From the NCBI GenBank assembly GCA_947481685.1, contig CANKHA010000021.1:1-41428 (forward strand): a DNA stretch of 41,428 nucleotides, written 5' to 3'. This DNA comes from Bradyrhizobiaceae bacterium (GTDB lineage: Bacteria > Pseudomonadota > Alphaproteobacteria > Rhizobiales > Xanthobacteraceae). The notes under the pieces are model-generated. The model was given only the letters and a program-made list of their open reading frames with translations. It was not told the DNA's origin and did no database searches. Below are positions 1 to 8,592 of this stretch, one piece after another; positions within the stretch are counted from its first letter, which is position 1, and each line of letters starts with the position of its first letter. The translations under genes were made by a program, and so were the position numbers.

Positions 1-1191
1 CAGCGACCAGTCCTTGATCGGCTCCGGTGTTGCGAGCGTGCGCAAGAAATTGCCGAGATTGTAGGCGAGCGCATGAAGCTGGAGCCGCACGGCGTTGGCG
101 GCGAACGAGCAGCATGACAACCGCGTCCACTTGATTGCACCCTTGCCTTCCTTGATCCATTGCTCGCACGTCCCACGCTTGTTGTAGAAGGCGACGACCC
201 TCGCGGCCGGTCGCGACAGGTTGGTGACGATGAAGCCAACGCGCGGACTAAGTTCGCCCGGATGCCACTCGACTTTGGCGATCACTCGGCGCGGCTTGGT
301 CCAGCTTCCCGCTTGATAGGTGAAATTGGCATGGAACCGGCGAACCTCGTTCGGGGGTCGCCCGACTGGCCGCTTGAGCAGATATCCGATCCGCCCCTGC
401 AAGATGGAGTTTTTCGGTAGACGAATGGCGTATTTGATCCGTTTGGCTTCGAGGAACTCGTAGACCTCGGGATTCGCAAAGCCGGCATCGGCCCGAAAAT
501 AGATGCGCGAGACCTTGCCCCGGTAACGCGCCACGACCGGGTCGAGCACTTCCTTCCAGCCGTCTGCGCTGTGGACGTTGCCGGGGCGCAGGGCACAGCG
601 TTCCAGATCGCCGAACTGATTGAATACGAACAGCGGATGATAACAGGTGCAGGCATAGTGTCCGTTCCAGACGCTATTCTCCTGCTCGCCATGCGTCGGG
701 CTCACACTCGAATCCATATCGAGCACGACGCCTCTCGGCGGACGACGACCATGGACGATATCGATCCACCGGCCGGAAAGATCAGCGAGCGCCAACAGGT
801 TCTTTTCCACCGTGAGCCAGCGCGTCTCGAAGCGGCCCATCTGGCTAGGCGAAGCCGCGCTACCATGAGCCGCTTTGCCGCCGACGATCCAGCGCATCGC
901 CGGATCGTGCCGTAGCCGCTCGGCGTCATTCACATCATCGTATCCGGCAAGGCGGCCGAACACCGACTGCCGCAGTAAACCGACCAACGCATGGCGGCCG
1001 TTCTTGCCGGTGCGTGCGTCGGCGAGCGTCTCGCCAGCCACTGCGCTCAGTCCGAGTGCATCATCAAGTTCGCGATAGGCCAACAATCCCGCGTCGGACG
1101 TGACTGCGGACCCGCGAAATTGCAGCATCAGGCGGCGGTCGAAATCGAGCCTGAGAACCCCGTCTTTTGATTCACCCGCTGGGTGCGCCAT
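1..1191 (-). CDS. IS1380-family transposase, 3' end cut by the window edge
   Basis: The minus strand reads as one open frame of 397 codons from ATG at 1191 to base 1 with no stop, so the C-terminal part lies outside the window. The translation starts MAHPAGESKDGVLRLDF and contains features I associate with IS1380-family DDE transposases: an N-terminal region with SAVTSDAGLLAYRELDDALGL, then VVLDMDSSVSPTHGEQENS (probable first catalytic Asp), then IYFRADAGFANPEVYEFLE (probable second Asp), and the region KRGTCEQWIKEGKGAIKW near the break (probable catalytic Glu). Family members are about 450 residues, so roughly 50 residues are missing. The frame is intact over the visible part and the element could be functional. 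The terminal inverted repeat should lie between 1192 and about 1300 but cannot be defined without the other end. The family name rests on motif recall, not a search. Confidence 0.85.
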   Translation of the reverse strand, partial: MAHPAGESKDGVLRLDFDRRLMLQFRGSAVTSDAGLLAYRELDDALGLSAVAGETLADARTGKNGRHALVGLLRQSVFGRLAGYDDVNDAERLRHDPAMRWIVGGKAAHGSAASPSQMGRFETRWLTVEKNLLALADLSGRWIDIVHGRRPPRGVVLDMDSSVSPTHGEQENSVWNGHYACTCYHPLFVFNQFGDLERCALRPGNVHSADGWKEVLDPVVARYRGKVSRIYFRADAGFANPEVYEFLEAKRIKYAIRLPKNSILQGRIGYLLKRPVGRPPNEVRRFHANFTYQAGSWTKPRRVIAKVEWHPGELSPRVGFIVTNLSRPAARVVAFYNKRGTCEQWIKEGKGAIKWTRLSCCSFAANAVRLQLHALAYNLGNFLRTLATPEPIKDWSL

Positions 1192-1524
1192 GATCACCTC
1201 GCTCGATCCAGGATAAGGTACTGATGCCTATATCTGAATCGGCGTGAGCGTTGCGCAAATCAGTGTGTCATCCGGTGAATGCGGGTTAAGTCCCTTCTCT
1301 CATCAGCCGGACGGGCATCCCGGCCGCACAAACACATCGAGCGAAGGGACGATCTCAGGAAACGGTTAAACGAGCCTTAACCATGATTTTTAACGACGAT
1401 TTTTAACGAAATGGATTGCGCGCAGTCGCGCACTCCCCGGTTTGCAGGGGTTGTCACGACGCCAAGGTGAAGATGGAAAGAGGAATTAAGTTTTTGTTTA
1501 CCGGGAAGGCGCGCGTGCGACCGG
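1192..1524. other. Intergenic stretch between the IS1380 transposase and glmM
   Basis: There is no convincing gene here. The left third should hold the upstream end of the IS1380 element (promoter and terminal repeat). Around 1382-1409 a short direct repeat built on ATTTTTAACGA occurs twice in tandem, about 14 bases apart. No rho-independent terminator for glmM with a clear T-run was seen. Confidence 0.5.
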
Positions 1525-2868
1525 TCAGGCCGCGACGCGATTCAGCGCTTCAATAATCCCGTCGACCACTTCCTCGATCAGGATCTTGTCGTCGCCCTCA
1601 CCCATCACGCGGATCACCGGTTCGGTGCCGGAAGGGCGAATAATGAGACGGCCTTGATGCCCCAGCCGCTGCTCGGCATGGGCAATGGCAGTTCGAACGG
1701 TGGCATGATCGAGCGGCTGGCCTTCGCGATACCGGACATTCTTCAGCACTTGCGGCAGCGGATCGAAACGGTGGCAAACCTCCGACACCGGGCGGTTGTT
1801 CTTCTTCACCACCGCCAGCACTTGCAACGCGGCGACGAAGCCATCGCCGGTGGTGGCGTAGTCCGAGAGGATGATGTGGCCGGACGGCTCGCCGCCCACG
1901 TTGTAGCCATGCTCGCGCATCTGCTCGAGCACATAACGATCGCCGACCGATGTGCGGACGAGATCGATCCCCTGCTCTTTCAGATGCCGCTCCATGCCGA
2001 GGTTCGACATCACCGTGCCGACAATACCGGGCTTGGCCAGCCGGCCGTCTTCCTTCCAGCTCTCGGCGATCACCGACAACAGCTGGTCGCCATCGACGAG
2101 GCGTCCGCGCTCGTCCACGACAATGACGCGATCCGCATCGCCGTCGAGTGCGATGCCGACATCGGCGCGCATCTCAACCACCTTGCGGCGCAGCGCGTCG
2201 GGGGCGGTTGAACCGCAGTCCTTATTGATGTTGAAGCCATCCGGTTCGACGCCGACGGTGAAGACTTCAGCGCCCAATTCCCACAGCGCGCCGGGGGCGA
2301 CGCGATAGGCCGCACCGTTGGCGCAATCCACCACCACGCGCAGGCCGTCCAGGCTCATGTTCTTCGGCAAGGTGCGCTTGGCGAATTCGATGTAGCGGTC
2401 ATGCACGCCGTCGATACGCTTGGCGCGCCCGAGATCGGCGCTCTTCGCCAGGCGGTGCAACACCTCGGTGTCGATCAGCGTCTCAATCTCGTTTTCGAAC
2501 TCGTCGGTCAGCTTGTAGCCGTCCGGCCCGAACAACTTGATGCCGTTGTCGTCGTAAGGGTTGTGCGAGGCGGAGATCATCACGCCAAGGTCGGCACGCA
2601 TCGAACGCGTCAGCATGGCGACGGCCGGCGTCGGCATCGGGCCGAGCAGCAGCACGTCCATGCCGACCGAGGTGAAGCCGGCGACCAACGCCGTTTCAAT
2701 CATGTAGCCGGAGAGCCGGGTATCCTTGCCGACCACCACGCGATGGCGATGCTCGCCACGGCGGAAAGCCGTCCCGGCCGCCTGGCCGACGCGCAGCGCG
2801 AGTTCAGCGGTAATGATACCATTGGCCCGGCCGCGGATGCCGTCGGTGCCAAAATATTTGCGGGCCAT
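1525..2868 (-). CDS. glmM: Phosphoglucosamine mutase
   Basis: This is a cytoplasmic enzyme that converts glucosamine-6-phosphate to glucosamine-1-phosphate, the step before UDP-GlcNAc for peptidoglycan and lipopolysaccharide. The 447 residues match the usual length (about 445-450). It starts [13 protein letters not shown] as the family does, has the phosphoserine loop [17 protein letters not shown] near residue 100, the metal-binding DGDADR loop near 240, a GEPSGH sugar-binding motif, and the C-terminal phosphate-binding RPSGTEP. In many relatives glmM follows ftsH, but here a terminator and a small unrelated gene lie upstream, so it is probably transcribed from its own promoter in 2870-2960. 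The frame is intact and identification is secure. Confidence 0.97.
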   Translation of the reverse strand: MARKYFGTDGIRGRANGIITAELALRVGQAAGTAFRRGEHRHRVVVGKDTRLSGYMIETALVAGFTSVGMDVLLLGPMPTPAVAMLTRSMRADLGVMISASHNPYDDNGIKLFGPDGYKLTDEFENEIETLIDTEVLHRLAKSADLGRAKRIDGVHDRYIEFAKRTLPKNMSLDGLRVVVDCANGAAYRVAPGALWELGAEVFTVGVEPDGFNINKDCGSTAPDALRRKVVEMRADVGIALDGDADRVIVVDERGRLVDGDQLLSVIAESWKEDGRLAKPGIVGTVMSNLGMERHLKEQGIDLVRTSVGDRYVLEQMREHGYNVGGEPSGHIILSDYATTGDGFVAALQVLAVVKKNNRPVSEVCHRFDPLPQVLKNVRYREGQPLDHATVRTAIAHAEQRLGHQGRLIIRPSGTEPVIRVMGEGDDKILIEEVVDGIIEALNRVAA

Positions 2869-2960
2869 CGTGTTCCTGCTTGGACGCGTCCTGGAAGACC
2901 CTGCTCAATGCATAGGCCCGGCGCACGCCGTCATATTACGGCGATCCATAGTCGAATTGG

Positions 2961-2994
2961 GTAAAAAACCGCAAGCAGCCTTTATGCCTGCGGT
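2961..2994 (-). terminator. Rho-independent terminator between the small stress gene and glmM
   Basis: Read on the minus strand, an ACCGCA / TGCGGT stem (2989-2994 and 2968-2973), with further pairing possible inside it, is followed directly by a run of six T. It lies about 75 bases downstream of the stop of the small gene at 3070-3261, so it should end that transcript and isolate glmM. Confidence 0.65.
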
Positions 2995-3060
2995 AACGTA
3001 AGAACGGCCGCCGATATTTCAGCGACCGTTTAAATTTATAAGTAATACCAATAACTTGTG

Positions 3061-3363
<303 letters not shown>

Positions 3364-3408
3364 CTAGAATGATATCGACAAGATGGGTTTGCGCGAAAGC
3401 CGGGGCCG

Positions 3409-4554
3409 ATGACCGCCATTACCTGCATCGAAGATTTACGGCAGCTTGCGCGCCGCAAGGTGCCGCGCGCCTTTTTCGATTATGTGGAAGCGGGTTCCTA
3501 CGCGCAGCAGACGCTGCGGGCGAACCGCGTCGATCTCGAACGCATCAAGTTGCGCCAGCGCGTGCTCGTCGATGTGGACAACCGCGACCTCGGCACCACC
3601 ATTGCCGGCGAAAAGGTACCGCTACCCATCGCATTGGGACCGGTCGCCATGATCGGGCTGGAGCACGGCAATGGCGAAATCCTGGCGTGCCGCGCCGCAC
3701 AAGCGGCGGGCATTCCGTTCACGCTCTCGACCATGTCGATTTGCTCGATCGAAGACGTGGCGGGGGCGGTCGAGAAGCCATTCTGGTTCCAGCTTTATGT
3801 AATGCGCGACCGCGGCTTTGTGCGCTCCCTGATCGAACGCGCCATTGCAGCCAAATGCAGCGCACTGGTGCTGACGGTTGACCTGCAAGTGCTCGGACAA
3901 CGCCATTGCGACGTCAGGAACGGCCTCGCGGTGCCGCCGTCACTCAAGTTCGGCAACCTCGTGAACATGGCGACCAAACCGGCCTGGGTGCTCAGCGTGT
4001 TGCGCGGCAAGCGTTGGACCTTCGGCAATCTCGCCGGCCATGTGAAAGGCATGGAAGGCGTCACATCGCTAGCGCAGTGGACGGCGACACAGTTCGACCC
4101 GACGCTGAACTGGAAAGACGTGGATTGGGTCCGAAGCATCTGGCCGGGCAAGCTGATCATCAAGGGCATCCTCGACGTGGAAGACGCCAGGCTTGCCGCG
4201 AACAGCGGCGCCACGGCTCTGGTGGTGTCCAATCACGGCGGGCGGCAGCTCGACGGCGCATCGTCGTCCATCTCCGCATTGCCGCGCATCGCCGATGCGG
4301 TCGGCTCCGACATCGAGGTGTTGTTCGACGGCGGAATCCGCTCGGGCCAGGATGTGGTGCGTGCGCTGGCGCTCGGAGCGCGCGCCTGCATGATCGGCCG
4401 CTCCTTTGCCTATGGACTCGGCGCGATGGGTCAGGCTGGCGTCACCGCAGCGATCGACATCATCCGGCAGGAGCTCGATGTGACCATGGCGCTCACCGGA
4501 ACGCGGCGCGTCATCGACATCGATCGACGGGTTTTGGTGGACGACGGACGATGA
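3409..4554 (+). CDS. lldD: FMN-dependent alpha-hydroxy-acid dehydrogenase (L-lactate dehydrogenase type)
   Basis: A 381-residue TIM-barrel flavoprotein that oxidises an L-2-hydroxy acid, most likely L-lactate to pyruvate, passing electrons to the respiratory chain at the inner membrane. Family residues visible: Tyr25 in FDYVEAGS, the FMN-phosphate region PIALGPVAM near 73-81, Tyr130 in FWFQLYV, LTVDLQVLGQRHCDVRNG at 155-172, Lys252 in IIKGI, and the catalytic SNHGGRQLDGA with His276 and Arg279. FDGGIRSGQDVVRALALGA completes the C-terminal phosphate site. Length and all key residues are normal. The stop overlaps the start of the DUF427 gene (ATGA), so the two are translationally coupled. Substrate could be another hydroxy acid such as glycolate or mandelate; the symbol is by family. 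Confidence 0.88.
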   Translation: MTAITCIEDLRQLARRKVPRAFFDYVEAGSYAQQTLRANRVDLERIKLRQRVLVDVDNRDLGTTIAGEKVPLPIALGPVAMIGLEHGNGEILACRAAQAAGIPFTLSTMSICSIEDVAGAVEKPFWFQLYVMRDRGFVRSLIERAIAAKCSALVLTVDLQVLGQRHCDVRNGLAVPPSLKFGNLVNMATKPAWVLSVLRGKRWTFGNLAGHVKGMEGVTSLAQWTATQFDPTLNWKDVDWVRSIWPGKLIIKGILDVEDARLAANSGATALVVSNHGGRQLDGASSSISALPRIADAVGSDIEVLFDGGIRSGQDVVRALALGARACMIGRSFAYGLGAMGQAGVTAAIDIIRQELDVTMALTGTRRVIDIDRRVLVDDGR

Positions 4555-4913
4555 AACTCCCAAGCCCCGACCATCCGATCACCATCACGGCGCATCGCGG
4601 CCGCGTGCGCGTCATTTGCAACGGTGAAGCGGTCGCCAAAAGCACCCATGCGCTGGCGATGCAGGAAAAGACCGCCCCGACAGTGTTCTATATTCCGCGC
4701 GACGACGCGCAGATGGCGCTGTTCGAGCGCACCATGCACAGCACACATTGCTCCTACAAAGGGGACGCGTCCTATTACTCGATCCGTGCGGGCGGCAAGC
4801 TGAACGAGAATGCGATCTGGAGCTATGAAGAGCCATACCCGGCGATGGCCGAAATCACCGGATATCTGGCGTTTTATCCCAACCGCGTGGATGCGATCGA
4901 AGTAACAGAGTGA
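4551..4913 (+). CDS. DUF427 domain protein
   Basis: The 120-residue product starts MKLPSPDHPITI at ATG 4551, which overlaps the last codons of lldD (ATGA), so translation is coupled. It matches DUF427 proteins: IYIPRDD-like FYIPRDDAQM, HSTHCSYKGDASYYSI, and the closing region AMAEITGYLAFYPNRVDAIEV. DUF427 domains are small beta-rich cytoplasmic domains with no established activity. Coupling to a hydroxy-acid dehydrogenase hints at a supporting role in that metabolism, but this is only inferred. The gene ends three bases from the stop of the convergent cyanase gene with no terminator between. Confidence 0.88.
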   Translation: MKLPSPDHPITITAHRGRVRVICNGEAVAKSTHALAMQEKTAPTVFYIPRDDAQMALFERTMHSTHCSYKGDASYYSIRAGGKLNENAIWSYEEPYPAMAEITGYLAFYPNRVDAIEVTE

Positions 4914-4916
4914 GCG

Positions 4917-5405
4917 TCACTCTTCCTTGTAACCCAGCGCCTGCGCGTTGCCGGTGGCGCCGTAATATTTGAACGGCAGGAATTTTCCCGACATCGTGAT
5001 CTTCACGCGGTCGCCCTTCGGGTCGGCCAGCCGCTCCATCACCATGTCGAAGTCGATGGCCGACATGATGCCGTCACCGAATTCCTCCTCGATCAGGACC
5101 TTCCAGGCCGGGCCGTTGATCATCACAAGTTCGTAGAAACGATAGATCAGCGGATCGGTCGGCGGCATCTCGGTACCCGCGCCACGCATCGGCACTTCAT
5201 TGAGCATGGCCTGCTCGGACTTGCTCAGACCGAACAATGTGGCTGCGGCCGCCGCCATCGGCTTGGTCATCTTGTGGTGACCGAGAATTCCGCCGGTGAT
5301 CATCACCGGCGACATGCCGCCGATCTCACCGCAGATGGTTTTCCAGGTCCACCCCTTCTCGCGCTTGATGTCGAGAAGCTTCTCAGTCAATTCGCTCCGC
5401 TTCAT
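4917..5405 (-). CDS. cynS: Cyanate hydratase (cyanase)
   Basis: Cyanase converts cyanate and bicarbonate to ammonia and CO2 (via carbamate), detoxifying cyanate and supplying nitrogen. The 162 residues are close to the E. coli length of 156. The N-terminal helical domain (residues 1-80, MKRSELTEKLLDIKREKGWT) and the C-terminal catalytic domain are both present. The three catalytic residues fit: Arg89 and Glu92 in YRFYE, and Ser115 in DGIMSAIDFD. No Shine-Dalgarno site precedes the ATG at 5405, but a short reading frame ends only three bases upstream, so cynS is probably translated by coupling to that frame. See the entry at 5409-5594. Confidence 0.96.
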   Translation of the reverse strand: MKRSELTEKLLDIKREKGWTWKTICGEIGGMSPVMITGGILGHHKMTKPMAAAAATLFGLSKSEQAMLNEVPMRGAGTEMPPTDPLIYRFYELVMINGPAWKVLIEEEFGDGIMSAIDFDMVMERLADPKGDRVKITMSGKFLPFKYYGATGNAQALGYKEE

Positions 5406-5408
5406 GAC

Positions 5409-5594
5409 TTAACGGCCACGCGGATAGACCGCCTGCAAGACCGCCGAGGCGATCAGCCCGTCGTTGCGTTTCTCCTCGCGCTCGACAGGAACGAGTTGCA
5501 ATTGCGTCTGGTGGTCGTGCTCCGCCTGGTTGCTGTGGAAACCGCAGACACAACGGGCCGGGGCCGGCGAGCGATAGGGATCATACGGTGTCAT
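5409..5594 (-). pseudogene. N-terminal remnant of a nitrate/cyanate ABC transporter binding protein, upstream of cynS
   Basis: The 61-codon frame from ATG 5594 has a good Shine-Dalgarno (GAGGAG, nine bases upstream). Its product has a Cys15-X-Cys17-Gly-X-His20 ... His26 cluster (ARCVCGFHSNQAEHD) and ends GLIASAVLQAVYPRGR. As I remember them, NrtA/CynA-type binding proteins of Hyphomicrobiales carry just such a Cys/His N-terminal segment of about 60 residues, followed by a signal region and the binding domain. Here the stop comes where the signal region should begin, three bases before cynS. I read this as an internal deletion that removed the rest of the binding protein and the permease and ATPase genes. 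An independent small metal-binding protein is the alternative. The remnant may survive because its ribosome site drives cynS. Confidence 0.6.
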
Positions 5595-5720
5595 GATTGC
5601 AACTCCTCGACGGCCCCAACGGCCTGGACCTTTGAATTTGCAACTCATGTGCCAGTCATTCCGCGCACCGCGAATTGTCTTTCCCTAGTCTTCGCAAGAC
5701 CTTGGCAAAATTCGGACAGC

Positions 5721-5745
5721 AAAAAGCGGCGGGGATGCCGCCGCT
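5721..5745 (-). terminator. Rho-independent terminator of the exported DUF5666-like gene
   Basis: AGCGGCGG (5725-5732) and CCGCCGCT (5738-5745) form a perfect 8-bp stem with a five-base loop. Read on the minus strand the stem is followed by a T-run (5721-5725). It lies about 50 bases after the stop of the gene at 5795-6403. Confidence 0.8.
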
Positions 5746-5794
5746 TAAAGTTGCACAGGTGACGAAGGTTTAGGCGGCGCGCGCCGCCCTTGCC

Positions 5795-6403
5795 TTATTG
5801 CGGGACGTAACCGTCGCGCCCGACGGCGACACGGGCGGTTTCGAACATGCCCTCGCCTTTCGGCGTGGCGGCGCTGATCTGAACGACGGCGCCGGGTTTC
5901 AGGTCGGCGGCGCTGCCAGCCACGTTGCGCTGGATGATGGCGTCCGGCGGAACGATGACTTTCTTCTCACCGTCCTTGTATTTGACCGTGAGCATCTGGC
6001 CGTCCACGCTGCCGACGGTGGTATCGACCGTGGCGTTGGTCATGGTGCCTTTCGCATCCGGACCCCAGCCTGGACGATGGCCTTCGTTGCTGCCGCGGCG
6101 CGATTCATCAAAAATATTGATGCGCACTGCCTTCTGCGTGCCGTCGGCCTGCGGCATCGCGCCGACGCCGATAAATTCGCCTTGCCTGATGCCATCCATC
6201 TTCACTTTCTCAACCGCGAGCACCTGGGCCTTGTCGGTGAGATTCACCTTCACTTCGCCCTTGTCGGTCTTGAGCACCAGTGCCGAACCATTGACGCTGA
6301 CGAGCGTGCCCTGGAGCCGCTGATCCTGCGCGAAGGCGGAGGACACGGTCAAAGGCAGCGCCAGCGCGACAACAGCGGACAAATAACGTGCGGATAGTTT
6401 CAT
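5795..6403 (-). CDS. Exported DUF5666-like protein
   Basis: The 202-residue product has a clear signal peptide (MKLSARYLSAVVALALPLTVSSAFA, cleavage near residue 25) and is expected in the periplasm. The mature part contains two copies of a small beta-barrel-like pattern: QGTLVSVNGSALVLKTDKGEV ... and, after a glycine-rich linker (RPGWGPDAKGT), VGSVDGQMLTVKYKDGEKKV. This repeat of 'function of value, log of value' strands resembles DUF5666 domains. Homologues are sometimes labelled metal ABC transporter permease, which this sequence does not support since there are no membrane helices beyond the signal. Start is secure: GGGAGG precedes ATG. Function unknown. Confidence 0.75.
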   Translation of the reverse strand: MKLSARYLSAVVALALPLTVSSAFAQDQRLQGTLVSVNGSALVLKTDKGEVKVNLTDKAQVLAVEKVKMDGIRQGEFIGVGAMPQADGTQKAVRINIFDESRRGSNEGHRPGWGPDAKGTMTNATVDTTVGSVDGQMLTVKYKDGEKKVIVPPDAIIQRNVAGSAADLKPGAVVQISAATPKGEGMFETARVAVGRDGYVPQ

Positions 6404-6483
6404 GACGAATCCTCCCTATGGCGCCGCTTCTCGCGGCTTTCATTCCCAGCAACCCCGGTGGGGTACGGTTATTCCCACATTAC

Positions 6484-7338
6484 CTATTTTTCAGCCGTGG
6501 CGCCTGCCCTCAAATCGGCCTCCACCAGGGCCCGCAATTCCGGCGTAACCTCAGGCTTCACGCCGAACCAGAGCGAAAAGCCCCGGACGGCCTGATGCAG
6601 CAGCATCCCAAGTCCGTCGGCGGTGCGCATGCCTTGTTTTTTCGCAGCCGCCAGCAATGGCGTTTCCAGCGGCACATAAACAATGTCGGTTACGACGGCG
6701 CTCGGCGGCAGATCCGAGACGTTGATCTCAAGCGCAGGCTGCCCGGCCATGCCGAGCGACGTCGTATTGGCCAGCAGTTGCACACCCGCGAGCAACCCGT
6801 TGACCTCTTCCCAGCGTATTGGTTTCACGCTGTCGCCGAAACGGTCGCGAAAGGCTTGCGCTTTTTCAAATGTGCGATTGGCGACGTACACACGCTCTGC
6901 GCCCCGATGCAGCAACGCAAAGACCACGGCGCGTGCGGCGCCGCCCGCGCCGAGAACCATCGCGCTCGCAAGCCCTGAATCCCAACCGGGCACCGCGGCG
7001 TCGAGATTTTCGATGAAGCCTTCGACATCGGTATTGGTCGAGCGCAAAGCGCCGCTTTCCAGCCACAACGTATTGGCGGCGCCAACCGCCTCGGCCCGGT
7101 CATCCGGCTGCGACAGCTTCAGTGCCGCTTCCTTGTGCGGGAGCGTGACATTGGCGCCGACATAGCCGCGCTCGGCCCAGGACGCGATGAACGCGGCGAA
7201 TGTTTCCGGCGGCACCGCCTCGCGCCGGTACTCGGCGGCGAGACCATGCTGCCTGATCCAGTAATTGTGGATGAGCGGCGAGCGCGAATGGCCGGCGGGC
7301 CAGCCAATCACACAGGCAGCGCGGAAATCCTCGTTCAT
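6484..7338 (-). CDS. aroE: Shikimate dehydrogenase (NADP+)
   Basis: Reduces 3-dehydroshikimate to shikimate in the chorismate pathway for aromatic amino acids. The 284 residues match AroE. The substrate domain shows GWPAGHSRSPLIHNYW (12-27), NVTLPHKEAA with catalytic Lys69, GAANTLW (87-92) and TDVEGF with catalytic Asp104. The NADP domain has VLGAGGAARAVVFAL (from 128) and ANRTFEKA, then NTTSLGM, and the C-terminal DGLGMLLHQAVRGFSLWFG that closes the site. It is divergent from the kinase gene at 7440, with 101 bases between the starts. In many relatives aroE neighbours coaE and dnaQ; that arrangement is not seen here. Frame intact. Confidence 0.96.
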   Translation of the reverse strand: MNEDFRAACVIGWPAGHSRSPLIHNYWIRQHGLAAEYRREAVPPETFAAFIASWAERGYVGANVTLPHKEAALKLSQPDDRAEAVGAANTLWLESGALRSTNTDVEGFIENLDAAVPGWDSGLASAMVLGAGGAARAVVFALLHRGAERVYVANRTFEKAQAFRDRFGDSVKPIRWEEVNGLLAGVQLLANTTSLGMAGQPALEINVSDLPPSAVVTDIVYVPLETPLLAAAKKQGMRTADGLGMLLHQAVRGFSLWFGVKPEVTPELRALVEADLRAGATAEK

Positions 7339-7439
7339 GCCTCACCGGTCCTTTCGGACATTCCTCGCAAAGAGTGGGGGAAAGACTGAAACTTTCCGCC
7401 GTTTCTGCCGTTGACGCTGAACCTTATGGGGGATTGAGC

Positions 7440-8525
7440 ATGGCTGAACAAGCTACCAAACAGGCTTCCAAGCAGGCAGCTGCGCCGACCGTGGCCGCCC
7501 ATGGCGCCGAGCGCCTGCCGGCGGTGGATCTGGACAGCTACAATCTCGAATTGAAAGACGACGAAGGCTTCATCGGGGATCGCGCGAGCAAGGGCGCCTT
7601 CCGCGTCATCCTGGAAAACTGGCGCAAGGGCATGCGCAAGAACGGCAAGGACCCGTTTGGCGAGGAGCCGAGCGATGACATCAGCAAGAAGAAACTGGAC
7701 TCTGTCCTGACCGACGGCGACCCGGAGGCGGCAGGAGTTCTGCACGGGGCCATGGAGGATTTTTCGCAGGAGCTGGCGCTGATCATTCGCCGCTTCCTGA
7801 AGACCAAGGGCTGGAAGGATACCCAGCGGATCATGGTGGGCGGCGGCTTCCGCGCGAGCCGCGTCGGGGAAGTCGCCATCGGCCGCACCGCTGTAATCCT
7901 GAAAGCCGACGATATCGCGATCGATATCCTGCCGATCCGCAACGATCCGGACGAAGCCGGCTTGCTGGGCGCGCCGCAACTCGCGCCGACCTGGGTCTTC
8001 CAGGCGCACGATGCCGTACTCGCCGTCGATATCGGCGGCACCAATATCCGGGCTGGCGTGGTCCAGCTCAATTTGAAGAAGGCACGCGACCTGTCGAAAT
8101 CGGCGGTGTGGAAATTCGAACTCTGGAGGCACGGCGATGAGGAGAAGCTCAAGCGCGAAGACGCGGTCGAGGGTCTGATCGAAATGCTGGAGTCGCTGAT
8201 CAAGAGCGCGAAGAAAGAAGGCATCCGGCTTGCGCCTTTCATCGGCATCGGTTGCCCCGGAAAAATCCTGGAAGACGGATCGATCGACCGCGGGGCGCAG
8301 AACCTTCCTGGAAATTGGGAAAGCAGCCGCTTCAACCTGCCGGGTGCGCTGCATGAGGCGATCCCGAAAATCGGCGACGACGAATCCGTCGTTGTCATGC
8401 ACAACGATGCCGTGGTGCAGGGCCTAAGCGAAGTGCCCTACATGAAGGACGTGGAACGGTGGGGCGTGTTGACGATCGGAACGGGGCTCGGCAATGCCCG
8501 CTTCACCAACCGTAAATCGGAATAA
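7440..8525 (+). CDS. ROK-type (ASKHA) sugar kinase with circularly permuted motif order
   Basis: The 361-residue cytoplasmic protein has all the hallmarks of a ROK kinase but in rotated order. Residues 1-95 are a linker and helices. Residues 97-182 look like the normal C-terminal end: a helix, then IMVGGGFRASR (adenosine motif, 131-141) and DEAGLLGAPQLA (171-182). Only then come the normal N-terminal motifs: DIGGTNIRAGVV (phosphate-1, 197-208), GIGCPGKI (269-276), NLPGNW (288-293), HNDA with catalytic Asp323, and IGTGLGN (phosphate-2, 346-352), nine residues before the stop. The zinc motif CXCGXXGC of classical ROK proteins is absent. Start 7440 is chosen because GGGGGA precedes it; an upstream in-frame start at 7374 lacks a ribosome site. 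Likely substrate is a hexose, but this is not shown. Confidence 0.8.
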   Translation: MAEQATKQASKQAAAPTVAAHGAERLPAVDLDSYNLELKDDEGFIGDRASKGAFRVILENWRKGMRKNGKDPFGEEPSDDISKKKLDSVLTDGDPEAAGVLHGAMEDFSQELALIIRRFLKTKGWKDTQRIMVGGGFRASRVGEVAIGRTAVILKADDIAIDILPIRNDPDEAGLLGAPQLAPTWVFQAHDAVLAVDIGGTNIRAGVVQLNLKKARDLSKSAVWKFELWRHGDEEKLKREDAVEGLIEMLESLIKSAKKEGIRLAPFIGIGCPGKILEDGSIDRGAQNLPGNWESSRFNLPGALHEAIPKIGDDESVVVMHNDAVVQGLSEVPYMKDVERWGVLTIGTGLGNARFTNRKSE

Positions 8526-8543
8526 ACATTAGCTTTTTAAGTG

Positions 8544-8592
8544 GCGCATGATCTTGTCGGCGAACCGGTCTCCACTTCGCCGGATCAAGCGC
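8544..8592. repeat. REP-like palindromic repeat, degenerate copy
   Basis: GCGCATGATC opens the element and an inner perfect stem CGGCGAA / TTCGCCG follows, ending GGATCAAGCGC. It is a diverged copy of the GCATGATC ... CCGAAAACCGG ... TTTTCGG repeats found at 29235-29302 and 29408-29457. It lies between the convergent kinase and EAL genes, where it may also end transcription. Confidence 0.65.

Noticed and set aside
7335-8402. A 355-codon minus-strand frame opposite the kinase gene.
   Set aside because: Antisense shadow; the plus strand has the ROK motifs and a ribosome site.
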